Source of the DNA: JAUVPY01 sp034412795
GTDB taxonomy: Bacteria > Chloroflexota > Anaerolineae > 4572-78 > NAK82
DNA length: 64,000 nucleotides
Direction: 5' to 3'
Assembly: GCA_034412795.1 (NCBI GenBank)
Contig: DAOUMD010000120.1
Location: forward strand, 4,288-68,287
Positions 7,824-16,204 of this stretch are shown here, one piece after another (the first letter of the stretch is position 1; the number at the start of each line of letters is the position of its first letter). A model generated the notes under the pieces. It did not search any database and had not been told where the DNA came from. It saw nothing but the letters and a program-made list of their open reading frames with translations. The position numbers and the translations under genes are program-made.

Positions 7824-10712
7824 CTACGCACGGATAGACTCTATAGGGCGAAACCCGAAGATAGAGTGCTGGGAGTTCGGGAGATCCCAGATGCGATAAG
7901 CGCAACGCGCGTGGTGGCTGTAGTGGTAGAAAGACCCTCCACGTAGGATCCGGCGAATGTCATCTCCTGCTTCCAAATTCCCCCAGTCATCGCGTGGTCG
8001 GTATGGATGCCTAACTTCGTGGCCTAACCAATCTCTTTCCCAAAGGCTAGTCGTCCATTCCCAAACATTGCCAACCATATCCAGACAGCCATATGGGCTG
8101 GCTCCCTCTGGAAAGACCCCTACTGGTGTGGTGCCGCCAAGGCCCAGTTCGTGGGTGTTACACTTGGTCTCATCCCACTCGTCACCCCAGGGGTACACCC
8201 GTCGAGGGTTTTCATTCGGTTGAAGGATTGGACCGCTTTTCGCTCCTACAGAGGGAATCTCCAGTCCACCCCGTGCTGCTTTCTCCCATTGCGCTTCGCT
8301 CGGTAACGTGATTGACTTGCCGGTTACTTCTGATAACCATCGGCAGTAAGCTATCACATCATGCCAACTCACGAAGACCACCGGGTGGCTCTCCAATGCG
8401 CGCGGCGGCCGCCCGTCCTCCCAGTTACGTGGGGAGGCGCGCTCCGTAGCTTCAACGAAGATATGGTATTGGGCGTTTGTGACCGGTGCAAGAGTGATCT
8501 GGAATGACTCTAGATGAATGTGGTTGTCGCGCTTGCTGTTATGTCCTCCCTTTTCACCCATACAGAACTCGCCAGCTGGCACATCTACCCATACCGGTTC
8601 GCCGTAGGGCAGTTGCCAGAAGGTCAGCTTTTTGCCTCCCGGCCCCTTGCTCTCAATGCGGGCCAGCGCTTCGGCGGCGGCTACGCGGCGGCTAACGGCT
8701 TCGCTTTGGGTGGGCTTATGTCCCAATACCTGCCGGACTTGGCTCATCACCGACCGGTGCAGCGGGCGTTCGAATTCATCGCGAATTCGCCGTTGTAACT
8801 CGATCCACAGGTCGCCTTCCACGCGGGCCAGACCTACATCGTGCAAGCAATCGGCGGCCAGCACCAGGTTGTGGTAAGGCTCCGGCTCTTCTTTATGATC
8901 GACAACAGCTTGGATCAGGGCCGTAACGCGCCGCTTGCCCTGCGTGCTCAGGTAGCCGGCCTCCAACAGGATCACCTCCCGCCACCAACTGTCGCCCAGT
9001 CGAGCCAGGGTGTATGGGATGTAATCGGATCGGTCGGCTATGGCTCGCGCCGCCAGGTGCTCCTGGAAGTTCAGGTGACTGAAAGCGTATAGCCCCTGTC
9101 CCCGCTCTGTCAACAAGCCGCTGCGTTCGTTGATGAGTCGCAAGAAGTCATCCACTGCCTTGCTGGCCTGTTGCGCATCCCCCACCATTTCTAGAAACCG
9201 TCCCTCCAGTTGCTGCCGCAACTCGTCGACCTCAATCTCGCGGGCGTGCTGCTCCATCATCCATAGGGCGATTGGTTCCAGCAGACCACGCCGGTCCCCG
9301 GCGTCCAGCTCGCGCCCAGCCAGCGTGGAACTATCCTCTAATCCTTTGGCCTCGTCCCACTTGCCCAGCAGTACCTCGATCGCCTCTTCGTACAACTCGG
9401 TGCGGCGTTCGGGCAACTGCGCTCGGTAGCGCTGTACTAAGGCGATAACGGTGAGCAGCAAAGGATTGATGGCTAGCTCGCGCACCCTCTTATTGGTTTG
9501 GATGGCATTCAGCAACGCCTTGGTCTGGCGACGTGCCTCTCTCAATGCGAAAAGCGTCTCGCTACCGGCCAAAGCTACTTCCACGATGCGGCTCCAATGG
9601 GTCACGAAACGCTCGATGTCGGCCTGAGTGAAGTCGCACACCGTGGTAACGGCGTAGCCCTCGCCCAGTCGGGCAGCCCTGGTATACCCCATCACGCGGC
9701 TGGTGACTACGTAGCGGTTACCGGGATAGGTCAGCGTGAAACGTTCGACAAGGCGCGCCACGCGTTGTCGAGTAACGAAATTGGCAACTTCGTCCACGCC
9801 GTCCAGCAGCACCGCGCACCCGCCATGTTCCAGGTAATCGCCAAAGAAACGTTCTGGCAAGGGGATGCCCTGGTTGGTGAAGTAAGTGCATATATAGTCC
9901 AACAGCAGTACCGGTCCGTCCATGCTGGGGTCTGGATGATGGGCTTCCAAGTAGCGGGCGAAGTCGCGCAGCAGGAGAAGGATGGGCAGTCGCTGTTCTT
10001 GGAGCCCTAATCGGTCCTTCACCAGTCCCGTTTCGCTGAGCAAGTCACGAGCAAAGGTGAGGGCCAGATAGCGCAGCAGTGTCGTCTTACCGCAGCCGGG
10101 ATCGCCCAGCACCACCAGGCGTGGGTGGGCGGCCAGCACCTCTTGCACTTTGACCTTGACCTGAGTCACCGTCTCGCGCGTATTGCCTGCCAGCTGCGCA
10201 GCATCCTCGGCTTCGTCTAGTGTCAGGCCACCCATCGCTTCAATCCAGGCCTGTTCTTCAGCGACGGTGCGCCGCTCGGTAGCGGTCAGGGTGACGTAAA
10301 TTTCTTCCAGGTCGATACTCACCAGTTGGCCGGCAGAGCGGATGCCCTGTAGTTGCAGGTGGCGATTGGCCTCGACTACATGACGCAAGTAGTGGGTCAG
10401 GGCTGTCTCGTCGTCCAGCACTGCTGCTACTTGGGATTCGCGGCTCTCTACCCGCGACCCGTCACCGATGGCCACACCCTGGCCATGCTCGATGCGGATG
10501 TGGTAGATGCCGGCCGCTGGCGCGGACGGGGGCGCTTGGTCCTTGGCAGCTTGGGCGGGTGGCTCGGCTTCCAGCCGCTCAAGCACGGCCTCCGGGTCCA
10601 GGCCCAGGTCAGCCAAGGCCTGGCGATAGGCTTTCTCAGAGAGATTACCCTGTTGATACGGGCGTTTCAGCAGGGCCAGTTGGGCTTCTAAGCCTTGGTC
10701 TGCTTCTGGCAT
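7824..10712 (-). CDS. NACHT ATPase with N-terminal IGD motif and C-terminal FGE-sulfatase domain
   Basis: A 962-residue STAND protein. Residues 1-60 are a short helical region with N-L-S-E-K-A-Y and L-A-D-L-G-L-D-P. The IGD motif is at 69-89 (G-V-A-I-G-D-G). The NACHT module has Walker A G-D-P-G-C-G-K-T-T at 203-211 and Walker B V-L-L-D-G-V-D-E at 301-308, followed by helical arm domains. From about residue 700 there is a formylglycine-generating-enzyme-like (FGE/SUMF1) fold: P-A-G-E-F-C-M-G, V-S-W-H-D-V-I-A-Y-C, G-N-V-W-E-W and R-G-G-S-F. GGAG precedes the ATG. FGE-like domains fused to NACHT are known in bacterial conflict proteins; whether this copy oxidises cysteine or only binds ligand is not clear. 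It is the first gene of the minus-strand cluster. Confidence 0.92.
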   Translation of the reverse strand: MPEADQGLEAQLALLKRPYQQGNLSEKAYRQALADLGLDPEAVLERLEAEPPAQAAKDQAPPSAPAAGIYHIRIEHGQGVAIGDGSRVESRESQVAAVLDDETALTHYLRHVVEANRHLQLQGIRSAGQLVSIDLEEIYVTLTATERRTVAEEQAWIEAMGGLTLDEAEDAAQLAGNTRETVTQVKVKVQEVLAAHPRLVVLGDPGCGKTTLLRYLALTFARDLLSETGLVKDRLGLQEQRLPILLLLRDFARYLEAHHPDPSMDGPVLLLDYICTYFTNQGIPLPERFFGDYLEHGGCAVLLDGVDEVANFVTRQRVARLVERFTLTYPGNRYVVTSRVMGYTRAARLGEGYAVTTVCDFTQADIERFVTHWSRIVEVALAGSETLFALREARRQTKALLNAIQTNKRVRELAINPLLLTVIALVQRYRAQLPERRTELYEEAIEVLLGKWDEAKGLEDSSTLAGRELDAGDRRGLLEPIALWMMEQHAREIEVDELRQQLEGRFLEMVGDAQQASKAVDDFLRLINERSGLLTERGQGLYAFSHLNFQEHLAARAIADRSDYIPYTLARLGDSWWREVILLEAGYLSTQGKRRVTALIQAVVDHKEEPEPYHNLVLAADCLHDVGLARVEGDLWIELQRRIRDEFERPLHRSVMSQVRQVLGHKPTQSEAVSRRVAAAEALARIESKGPGGKKLTFWQLPYGEPVWVDVPAGEFCMGEKGGHNSKRDNHIHLESFQITLAPVTNAQYHIFVEATERASPRNWEDGRPPRALESHPVVFVSWHDVIAYCRWLSEVTGKSITLPSEAQWEKAARGGLEIPSVGAKSGPILQPNENPRRVYPWGDEWDETKCNTHELGLGGTTPVGVFPEGASPYGCLDMVGNVWEWTTSLWERDWLGHEVRHPYRPRDDWGNLEAGDDIRRILRGGSFYHYSHHARCAYRIWDLPNSQHSIFGFRPIESIRA

Positions 10713-10773
10713 AGATTGTCTCCAGCTTGCTCATACTTACTTTTACGCAAGAAGATGGTCTCGTCTCCCTCCC

Positions 10774-10797
10774 AACCTCCCCCCGCCGGGGGAGGTT
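10774..10797. repeat. Perfect 10-bp inverted repeat upstream of NACHT-FGE gene
   Basis: AACCTCCCCC and its complement are separated by the four-base loop CGCC, giving a very stable hairpin. Four T residues follow on the plus strand, but no gene is transcribed into it from that side. On the minus strand no T tract follows. It lies between the FGE pseudogene stop and the NACHT-FGE start, so it could be a dispersed hairpin repeat or an upstream terminator. Confidence 0.6.
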
Positions 10798-10978
10798 TTC
10801 GGCTTCCCTCGATGGTTAATCATCTCTCTCTTTCCTTACCTAAACAGTTACAGTAGGCGCAACCCGCCTTCCTTCGGCTTCGCTCAGGATAGTCGACGGG
10901 ATTCAGGAGGGCTTTCATGACAACCGCCCTTTCTCATGGTCCTCCAGATTTCCTGAGCGCAGAGTAACGGAGTGCAAA

Positions 10979-11497
10979 TTAGGGAGAGAGGGGGGAGACC
11001 ATTAATCGAAAGCCGAGGTTGAGCCATTGATCGTTCGGATTGACCCTGAGCCGGGACGCGCAGCGGGAGGAGTTTCGATTGTAGTACCACGACCCGCCAC
11101 GAACCACCCGAGAATTCTCCATCTCACTGGCCGTCCACTCCTAAACGTTGCCGGCCGCATCCTGCAGACCGTAGGGGCCATCTCCTCCCGGCGAAAATTG
11201 CCCCACCGGCGACGTCTTGCCTATCCCCGACTCATCAGTGTTGCACCTGTCCCCCATCCACTCACCCCACGGGTACTCACGCCGCCCGTCGTAGCCGCGT
11301 GCTGCCTTCTCCCATTCTTGCTCGGTCGGTAGCCGGTAAGGCTTGTTTGTCCTGGCCGCCAACCAGTTGCAGTAGGCCACCGCCTCGTACTATGAAACAC
11401 CTACCACCGGCTGGCGAGGGCCGTTGAATGTCTCGTCGTCCCAGTAACGAGGTTGGGTCCACTTCTCCTTTTGCTTGATCTGCCACCCGCCCTCAGT
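10979..11497 (-). pseudogene. FGE-sulfatase domain remnant with in-frame TAG codons
   Basis: Translated with read-through, this stretch is a nearly complete FGE-sulfatase domain: T-E-G-G-W near the left MITE end, W-T-Q-P-R-Y-W-D-D, Y-C-N-W-L-A, L-P-T-E-Q-E-W-E-K-A-A-R-G, Y-P-W-G, R-G-G-S-W and G-F-R. The frame ends in TAA at 10979-10981. Two TAG codons interrupt it, at 11390-11392 and 11141-11143. Both fall where the family has tryptophan (V-S-W-Y-E and N-V-W-E-W), so each is a TGG-to-TAG change. The N-terminal part is missing; a MITE-like element abuts it. It resembles the FGE half of the NACHT-FGE gene but is closer to standard FGE. Most likely a decayed gene. Confidence 0.8.
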
Positions 11498-11692
11498 CTA
11501 GGGCAAACGCATTTATCCAATCTGGACCGCGAGAAAGTAGTATCTGTCCCATTCAGCCCCATTGCGTCTGGCCTACACGCTGCATTTGGCCGTGTTTTCG
11601 TATCTCAACAGGGTAGTATGGAGGAATGACGCCCACTTCTGGCACCAATTGCCCGATTTCAGAACGTTAGAACATAAATGCGTTTGCCCTAG
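11498..11692. mobile_element. 195-bp MITE-like element with perfect 19-bp terminal inverted repeats
   Basis: CTAGGGCAAACGCATTTAT at 11498-11516 recurs as its exact reverse complement at 11674-11692. The ends carry CTAG, so a TA or CTAG target duplication is possible; the true repeat may then be the inner GGGCAAACGCATTTAT. The interior is 157 bases and has no open frame of note. The element abuts the FGE remnant on the left, and its right end supplies the stop codon of a small ORF. Size, inverted ends and TA target fit a miniature inverted-repeat element mobilised in trans, perhaps by an IS630/Tc1-type transposase (inference). Confidence 0.8.
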
Positions 11693-11763
11693 TGTGCTTC
11701 GAGGGTCTGGCTGACCCTGATGGCCAAATCCAGGGTCGACTCTGGGTTCACGCGATCTGTCAT
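11689..11763 (-). pseudogene. Truncated small ORF, 24 codons, closed by the MITE
   Basis: An ATG at 11763 with AGGAGG six bases upstream begins a 24-residue frame, M-T-D-R-V-N-P-E-S-T then L-D-L-A-I-R-V, which ends at a TAG inside the terminal repeat of the MITE-like element. It follows the 198-residue gene by 24 bases and looks like the last gene of that operon. The strong ribosome site suggests a longer gene was cut by the insertion. The downstream FGE remnant would be in the same frame if the element were removed. Confidence 0.5.
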
Positions 11764-11787
11764 GAGGTTCCTCCTATCGGCACCAAC

Positions 11788-12384
11788 TCAAGCTGTGCGT
11801 GCATTCATACCTGCCGTTTCGAGCTCCGGTGATGTGTCTACGACATCCCACAACGACAACTGCACTCCGACCCTGCCCAAACCGGGGGATATCTGCTGCA
11901 CGGAAGCCAGGCGTCCCTCGTGGGCCTCGAAGGCGGCCCTGGCCGCCGCCGCGAGCCGTCTTCGTTGGACCTCGGTGACGCGAGAGGCATGCAGGTCCAG
12001 GACCGAGACCAGCGCTTCGTGCACAATCTCCATCTCGCTACACATGGCCTGGTTCAGGTCGGCGCCCGTCGGCCCATCCAGCCACCAGGTGGCCCCATAC
12101 TCGACAGATTGCCGGTCGCCGCCGAATTGATCCAGGAACGCATACAGCTTCTCCGGCCCCGAATCAAAGTAGTGGGACCAGAACCCGTAGCGATTGTAGT
12201 GTGCGATGAACGAGCAATGGAGGTGCAAATGCTCGTACAGCGCCCTGCTGAATTGGGGATAGCGGAACCCACCTCGGATAAAACGCCTCCACGCGTTGAG
12301 TACCCGCCATTTCTCGGTGACCGTCATAAATCGCTCGTCGCCGAAGACGTACAGTCTGGTCCAGTGGGTAGCCTGTTCGCTCAT
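11788..12384 (-). CDS. Hypothetical protein with clamp-like motif QLSLWD
   Basis: A 198-residue protein beginning at the ATG at 12384, which overlaps the preceding membrane-protein stop as ATGA and has an AGGAG site. An upstream extension of the frame is not protein-like. The N-terminal half is aromatic-rich (W-R-R-F-I-R-G-G-F, A-H-Y-N-R-Y-G-F-W-S-H-Y-F-D) and the middle is helical. No family was recognised. Near residue 171 is Q-L-S-L-W-D, also present near the N-terminus of the methylase-like protein two genes upstream. This resembles the QL-x-LF peptide used to bind the DNA polymerase sliding clamp. Likely part of a conjugative or plasmid-derived module. Confidence 0.75.
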   Translation of the reverse strand: MSEQATHWTRLYVFGDERFMTVTEKWRVLNAWRRFIRGGFRYPQFSRALYEHLHLHCSFIAHYNRYGFWSHYFDSGPEKLYAFLDQFGGDRQSVEYGATWWLDGPTGADLNQAMCSEMEIVHEALVSVLDLHASRVTEVQRRRLAAAARAAFEAHEGRLASVQQISPGLGRVGVQLSLWDVVDTSPELETAGMNARTA

Positions 12385-12731
12385 AGGTAGTCTCCTGTTC
12401 GTGTTTCTGTGTCCACCCATCCCCGCCTCCGGACGAAGCCGCAGAGGACCGGCGCTTCGTACGCTCCCCGGTGATAGACCTGGTAGGCCGGCCAGAGCGG
12501 CAGAGTGATCCACAGGGGGGCCGTGCACACGCACCCCAGGCCGTACGTGACCAGGCTGACGAGGAGGCTGACGATGGCCAGCACGAGACACAGGGTCAGG
12601 GCCTGGACGGCGTGGAACTTCAAGAAGGGTCGTGCCCTTTTTTCCTCTGAAACCAAAACGAAGAGGGCGAGGATGGGCAAGGGGTATGATAGGGCTGCCA
12701 AAACCCTATCGTCGTCGGTGTAGTGATTCAT
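12381..12731 (-). CDS. Small membrane protein, DUF4870-like
   Basis: A 116-residue protein starting M-N-H-Y-T-D-D-D-R, with one hydrophobic segment near 10-27 and a second, longer one at about 45-80. The pattern of short helix, R-P-F-L-K-F-H-A-V-Q-A, then a long hydrophobic helix is that of the DUF4870/TMEM-like small membrane family. AAGGAG lies eight bases before the ATG. It starts three bases after the methylase-like gene and overlaps the next gene by four bases. Function unknown. Confidence 0.75.
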   Translation of the reverse strand: MNHYTDDDRVLAALSYPLPILALFVLVSEEKRARPFLKFHAVQALTLCLVLAIVSLLVSLVTYGLGCVCTAPLWITLPLWPAYQVYHRGAYEAPVLCGFVRRRGWVDTETRTGDYL

Positions 12732-12734
12732 GGG

Positions 12735-14072
12735 TCATTCTCCTTTCGCTTGCTCTATCCCTGAATAGCGCACCTCGATCAACTCCCCTGCCGGTTCCTC
12801 CGGCTGACCGGATGGGGCGCAGTCCCGGCAGTAGGCCACGTCGTCGATCACGTACCACGTGCCGGGCCTGTCCTGAGGCGACGAGCCACAACCTGCACAC
12901 GTCTTTCCGGACAGCGGGGATGGAACTGACTGATCGACCTGACCAGCGTCACCCGCGCCCCAATCGAAGAGGTCGAGCTGCACCATCCCCATGACTTTCT
13001 CCGGCGTGGCGTCTTGCATAACCACGACGCTGTCCCTGGCTCGCCCCGGGGCATCCGTGAGGCGGTATCGATCACGCAGGACCTCCGGGTCGGCCTGAGC
13101 CAACGCCTCGGCGTAGCGCAAACCAGTGCCATTAAGTCCATAAAGCGCCACATTTATTCTGGCGAGCCTGACCATTAACCCATCGACGTCGGCCCCAAGA
13201 AATCTAACTAATCCTAAGTGAATCATCCAATCGGGATACATACCCGCCGCAGCGAGCAGCATTCGGCCTGAACCGACACAGGGATCACAGACCGTCACCG
13301 GTTGGTAATGGGGAAGGCAAGCGGGGATAACACGGTTGATGAACCACTCGAAGGCCTGATCCTCCTCGCCTTCCTTGAACATCAGCCCGGCCAACAAGGT
13401 GGCCTGGGCCAGCGGGGACTGGTCGATGGCCTGCTTGAGCCGCTCGTGAACCTCCCGTTCGCCGTTTTGGATGGTCATCGCTGACATGGCGAGGCAAACG
13501 TTCCATGGCGTCATGTGTTGTCCAAGCCTTGGGTTGGGGTGGGTGAAGTTCATGAACACTTCTCCCAACACGTCCATGTAACCGTGCTCGGTGCTGTCCA
13601 GCAACAAGGCAAAAGCCTTGGAGAACGCCTCGAAATACTCGGGGCGATGGTACCTGGCCCGCATCTCATCGAACAGCCGCTTGACTTCGGGGGTGTCTTC
13701 GGCCAGCCGCCCGTGCTGCGCGGCGCTGGCCAGGTGCGCGGGCAACATGTCCAGCGATGTCTCGACCAGGCGCGTCCAGTCATCGTAGACGAGGTAGCTA
13801 CTACTCCCGGAGGCACAGACTTCCTCCAGTAGCTTGATGATCCGTCCGGCGTACTCTTTCTGAGTCTGGGTGTTGTCGAAGAGGCTCAAGATCCGTCGGG
13901 GCAGCCCGGATGGTTGTTGTTCAACTTCATTTTGAAGTTGCCGGTCCATATGGGGCACATCAGGCGAAATGCCGACAGGGCCCATCACGGACGGCGTGGC
14001 TGAAGGGCTCTCCGTCTGATCCCACAAAGAGAGCTGAGAGACGACCCGGTCCGGCTTCTTGTGACCGCTCAT
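12735..14072 (-). CDS. N6-methylase-like protein lacking NPPY motif, with zinc ribbon
   Basis: A 445-residue protein related to the HsdM/N6-adenine methylase fold. It has an SAM-binding motif I (D-P-C-V-G-S-G-R-M-L) and the following G-A-D-V-D segment, preceded by H-M-T-P-W-N-V that resembles the G-x-F-Y-T-P region. The catalytic [ND]-P-P-[FYW] motif is absent between motif I and the C-terminus. The C-terminus carries a C-x-x-C ... C-x-x-C zinc ribbon. Two clamp-like peptides occur: Q-L-S-L-W-D near residue 13 and Q-L-D-L-F-D near 365. Its ATG overlaps the upstream gene stop. Homologues of this kind occur on conjugative elements (from memory, not verified). It may bind SAM or DNA without methylating. 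Confidence 0.8.
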   Translation of the reverse strand: MSGHKKPDRVVSQLSLWDQTESPSATPSVMGPVGISPDVPHMDRQLQNEVEQQPSGLPRRILSLFDNTQTQKEYAGRIIKLLEEVCASGSSSYLVYDDWTRLVETSLDMLPAHLASAAQHGRLAEDTPEVKRLFDEMRARYHRPEYFEAFSKAFALLLDSTEHGYMDVLGEVFMNFTHPNPRLGQHMTPWNVCLAMSAMTIQNGEREVHERLKQAIDQSPLAQATLLAGLMFKEGEEDQAFEWFINRVIPACLPHYQPVTVCDPCVGSGRMLLAAAGMYPDWMIHLGLVRFLGADVDGLMVRLARINVALYGLNGTGLRYAEALAQADPEVLRDRYRLTDAPGRARDSVVVMQDATPEKVMGMVQLDLFDWGAGDAGQVDQSVPSPLSGKTCAGCGSSPQDRPGTWYVIDDVAYCRDCAPSGQPEEPAGELIEVRYSGIEQAKGE

Positions 14073-14947
14073 CCCACCCCACCTCCCTCCGTATAGGCGG
14101 TGAGAGCCAGGGCATGCTCACGCAAGAGATGGTCCACGGGCACGTGGCCGGTCAGGATGCCCTGCACCAGGCCGTGCACCTCACCCAGGGCCTCTTCGCT
14201 CATCCCTGCGTCGAAGTCGACCAGGTCTCCGGCTTCCACCAGGGCATCGTCGATCACGTCCAGCCAGGTGAGATCATCACCCGGTTGGACGCGAGCCCTT
14301 AGAGCCTCCAGCGACTCGTGATCATTGAGGATGGCCCCCACGAGGCAGCGGGCCGCCTCTGTCCCCTCCGGCCCCCACCCCAACCCAACCAGCGTCTCCA
14401 GGACGCGGTCGATCAGCGCCAGCCAGGTGTCGGGGTGACGGTTTGCGTGGTTGGCGTCGACGACGATCACCTGCGCCCGCCAATCGTTCAAGTGGCGACA
14501 CGCAACGTCCACCCGCATCGGGGACGATTGGCGGCCGCTTTCGTCCTCGGCAAACCACCACAACTCCGCCCCATCGCGGCACGTGACCTGCAGTCGGGTG
14601 CCGGGCGCAACCTGGTGCGCCTCACGGGTCACCACCACCACGAAATCACTGAGGGTGCTGGCCAGGTGATATGGTCGCCAGGCCTCCCGGGCCGCTTGTC
14701 CCTCGACGTCGTCGGCGCCCACGGCCTCCCGGATCACCGCCAGCAGGTTGCGGGTGGCGCGCAGCGCTTGCATCCGGGCGTCGTCGCCGCCCACGTCAGC
14801 GACGTGTTCCTGGATCAAGGCCTCGATGCACATTTGCATATCTGACAACGCGCCCGCCACGCCGGGCTGCGATGGATGGTAGGCGCCCGCCAGGGCATCA
14901 CCCAACGTCTGGGGGTCTATCAGAATGTGAGACGGTACGTTTAGCAT
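14069..14947 (-). CDS. Hypothetical protein of mobile-element operon
   Basis: A 292-residue acidic, mostly helical protein with no recognised domain, signal peptide or membrane segment. A central region (R-V-D-V-A-C-R-H-L, Q-V-I-V-V-D-A-N-H-A) looks like alternating strand and helix. It heads a set of genes joined by 3-4 base overlaps or gaps: this gene, the methylase-like gene, the membrane protein and the 198-residue protein. The upstream 230 bases hold a terminator for the preceding gene. The region is visibly richer in G+C than the flanking islands, consistent with transfer. Confidence 0.7.
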   Translation of the reverse strand: MLNVPSHILIDPQTLGDALAGAYHPSQPGVAGALSDMQMCIEALIQEHVADVGGDDARMQALRATRNLLAVIREAVGADDVEGQAAREAWRPYHLASTLSDFVVVVTREAHQVAPGTRLQVTCRDGAELWWFAEDESGRQSSPMRVDVACRHLNDWRAQVIVVDANHANRHPDTWLALIDRVLETLVGLGWGPEGTEAARCLVGAILNDHESLEALRARVQPGDDLTWLDVIDDALVEAGDLVDFDAGMSEEALGEVHGLVQGILTGHVPVDHLLREHALALTAYTEGGGVG

Positions 14948-15022
14948 ACTTGGTGCTCCTTTCGTGAGTTCTCACGCCGATCGCACGGCGACTTCACACC
15001 TGCGCAGGAACAGAATTGTGAG

Positions 15023-15060
15023 AAAAACGAAATGCGCCGGGATTTGTCCGGCGCATTTCG
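15023..15060 (-). terminator. Rho-independent terminator after the 204-residue gene
   Basis: CGAAATGCGCCGG at 15028-15040 pairs perfectly over 13 bases with 15048-15060 around a seven-base loop. On the minus strand the stem is followed by TTTTT (15023-15027). It lies about 120 bases after the stop of the gene at 15180-15794 and before the next operon, so it separates the two transcripts. Confidence 0.85.
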
Positions 15061-15179
15061 TCCGGCCGTCCCTTCGACGGCCGTCGTATTCAGTCACAGG
15101 TGTGGATGCTCGGTTGAGGCAGAAGGGAGGGGAATAGGGAAGGTCATAAGGGGATATCACCACGGCCGACACACGGGGT

Positions 15180-15794
15180 CTACATAGCCTGGTCTTCTTC
15201 GGGCTCGGCCTGATCCTCATCCGTGTGGTGGTCGGCCCAGAACCTGAGCCGCGCCAGCCAGCCGCCCGGCACCCGGGTCTCACCTCCGGCAGCCTGCGGA
15301 TCACCGGACTGCTCCGCCTGGTTCCCGGGAGCCTGGCGGGACAGGAGCATACCGACGACAACGCCAGCGGCGGCGCCGGCCAGCGTCCCACCCGCCAGGG
15401 TCAGCGGCCGGGAGTCCTGCATCACCCCTTTTGCCGCTTCCGCCGCCCTGCCGACCGCGCCGACCACGCCGTCCGTCGTCTTGATGACCAGCGGCTCCAC
15501 GGCCACCCCGGAAAGCGTGGTCAGGGTCGCGCCCGTGGTGGCACCCACCGCCACGCCGGCGCCCAGGGTTGCCCTGGGGTGATCGGCGGACCACTTCAGC
15601 ACGGTGTCCCTGGTCTTGACACCGGCGGCAGTGACCGCCAACGCGGCGCCTGTGGCCAGCACTTCTACTTTGTGCCTGGCCAGCCAGCCAGGTCCGGCGG
15701 GCAGATTGCCCTCGGTTCCCGGTGCTGCGGCCGAGCCTACCTGGTCTGTGCCCGGCTTGGTAATAGGAATAGTGCGTGTGCTTGTGTCTGACAT
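15180..15794 (-). CDS. Glycine/alanine-rich membrane-associated hypothetical protein
   Basis: A 204-residue protein with a soluble N-terminus, a hydrophobic alanine-rich helix at about 45-62, and two further glycine-zipper-like segments (G-V-A-V-G-A-T-T-G-A and A-G-A-A-A-G-V-V-V-G). The C-terminal tail is acidic. Glycine-zipper segments are typical of membrane-inserting or pore-lining helices. It is monocistronic: a terminator follows and about 500 bases of mostly non-coding DNA precede it. No family was recognised. It lies between the recombinase and the methylase operon in the mobile region. Confidence 0.65.
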   Translation of the reverse strand: MSDTSTRTIPITKPGTDQVGSAAAPGTEGNLPAGPGWLARHKVEVLATGAALAVTAAGVKTRDTVLKWSADHPRATLGAGVAVGATTGATLTTLSGVAVEPLVIKTTDGVVGAVGRAAEAAKGVMQDSRPLTLAGGTLAGAAAGVVVGMLLSRQAPGNQAEQSGDPQAAGGETRVPGGWLARLRFWADHHTDEDQAEPEEDQAM

Positions 15795-15924
15795 CGTTCA
15801 AGTCCTTTCTTCTTATGTTATGGGATTAATTGGGTTAATGGGGATTGATGTGAGCAGTTGTCGGTGTCGGCCGTCTGCTCGTCCCCTCCTCGACCTCCGG
15901 CCTTCGCCTCACGGTGGCCAAACG

Positions 15925-15953
15925 AAAAACGCCGGGGCGCTTTGCCTCGGCGT
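15925..15953 (-). terminator. Rho-independent terminator after the recombinase gene
   Basis: ACGCCGGGGC at 15929-15938 pairs with GCCTCGGCGT at 15944-15953 (one G-T pair) around GCTTT. On the minus strand the stem runs into TTTTTCG. It is the only terminator-like hairpin between the tyrosine recombinase stop (16312) and the next minus gene start (15794). The recombinase transcript would therefore have an untranslated tail of about 360 bases. Confidence 0.7.
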
Positions 15954-16204
15954 GCCAGCGTGGCTGGCTGGATGAGTGTGGCTTGTGGGGCACTTCACTT
16001 ACGGTGGCATCTCAAGCCAATGACCCGGGATCGCACGACTGGCTAGTGTGTCGTGAAGATATCGAAACGAGGGTTGAAAAGTGGAACAATTCCGGCGTAA
16101 GATGTCGGGACATACGAGAGATGTCTTGGCTAAATGGGGATCAACTAAGTGAGGGTAGAGGCAAAGGGGGTATCGAAGCCTCTATAAATATTATATCACA
16201 TTTA

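Noticed and set aside
10873..10971. Partial inverted similarity CCTTCGGCTTCGCTCAGG versus CCTGAGCGCAGAG
   Set aside because: Only about eight bases match exactly; this sequence is a common dispersed type and no stem of note forms.
12385..12591. Upstream extension of the 198-residue gene to 12591
   Set aside because: The extension is arginine/proline-rich shadow sequence lying inside the membrane-protein gene; the ATG at 12384 has an AGGAG and ATGA coupling.
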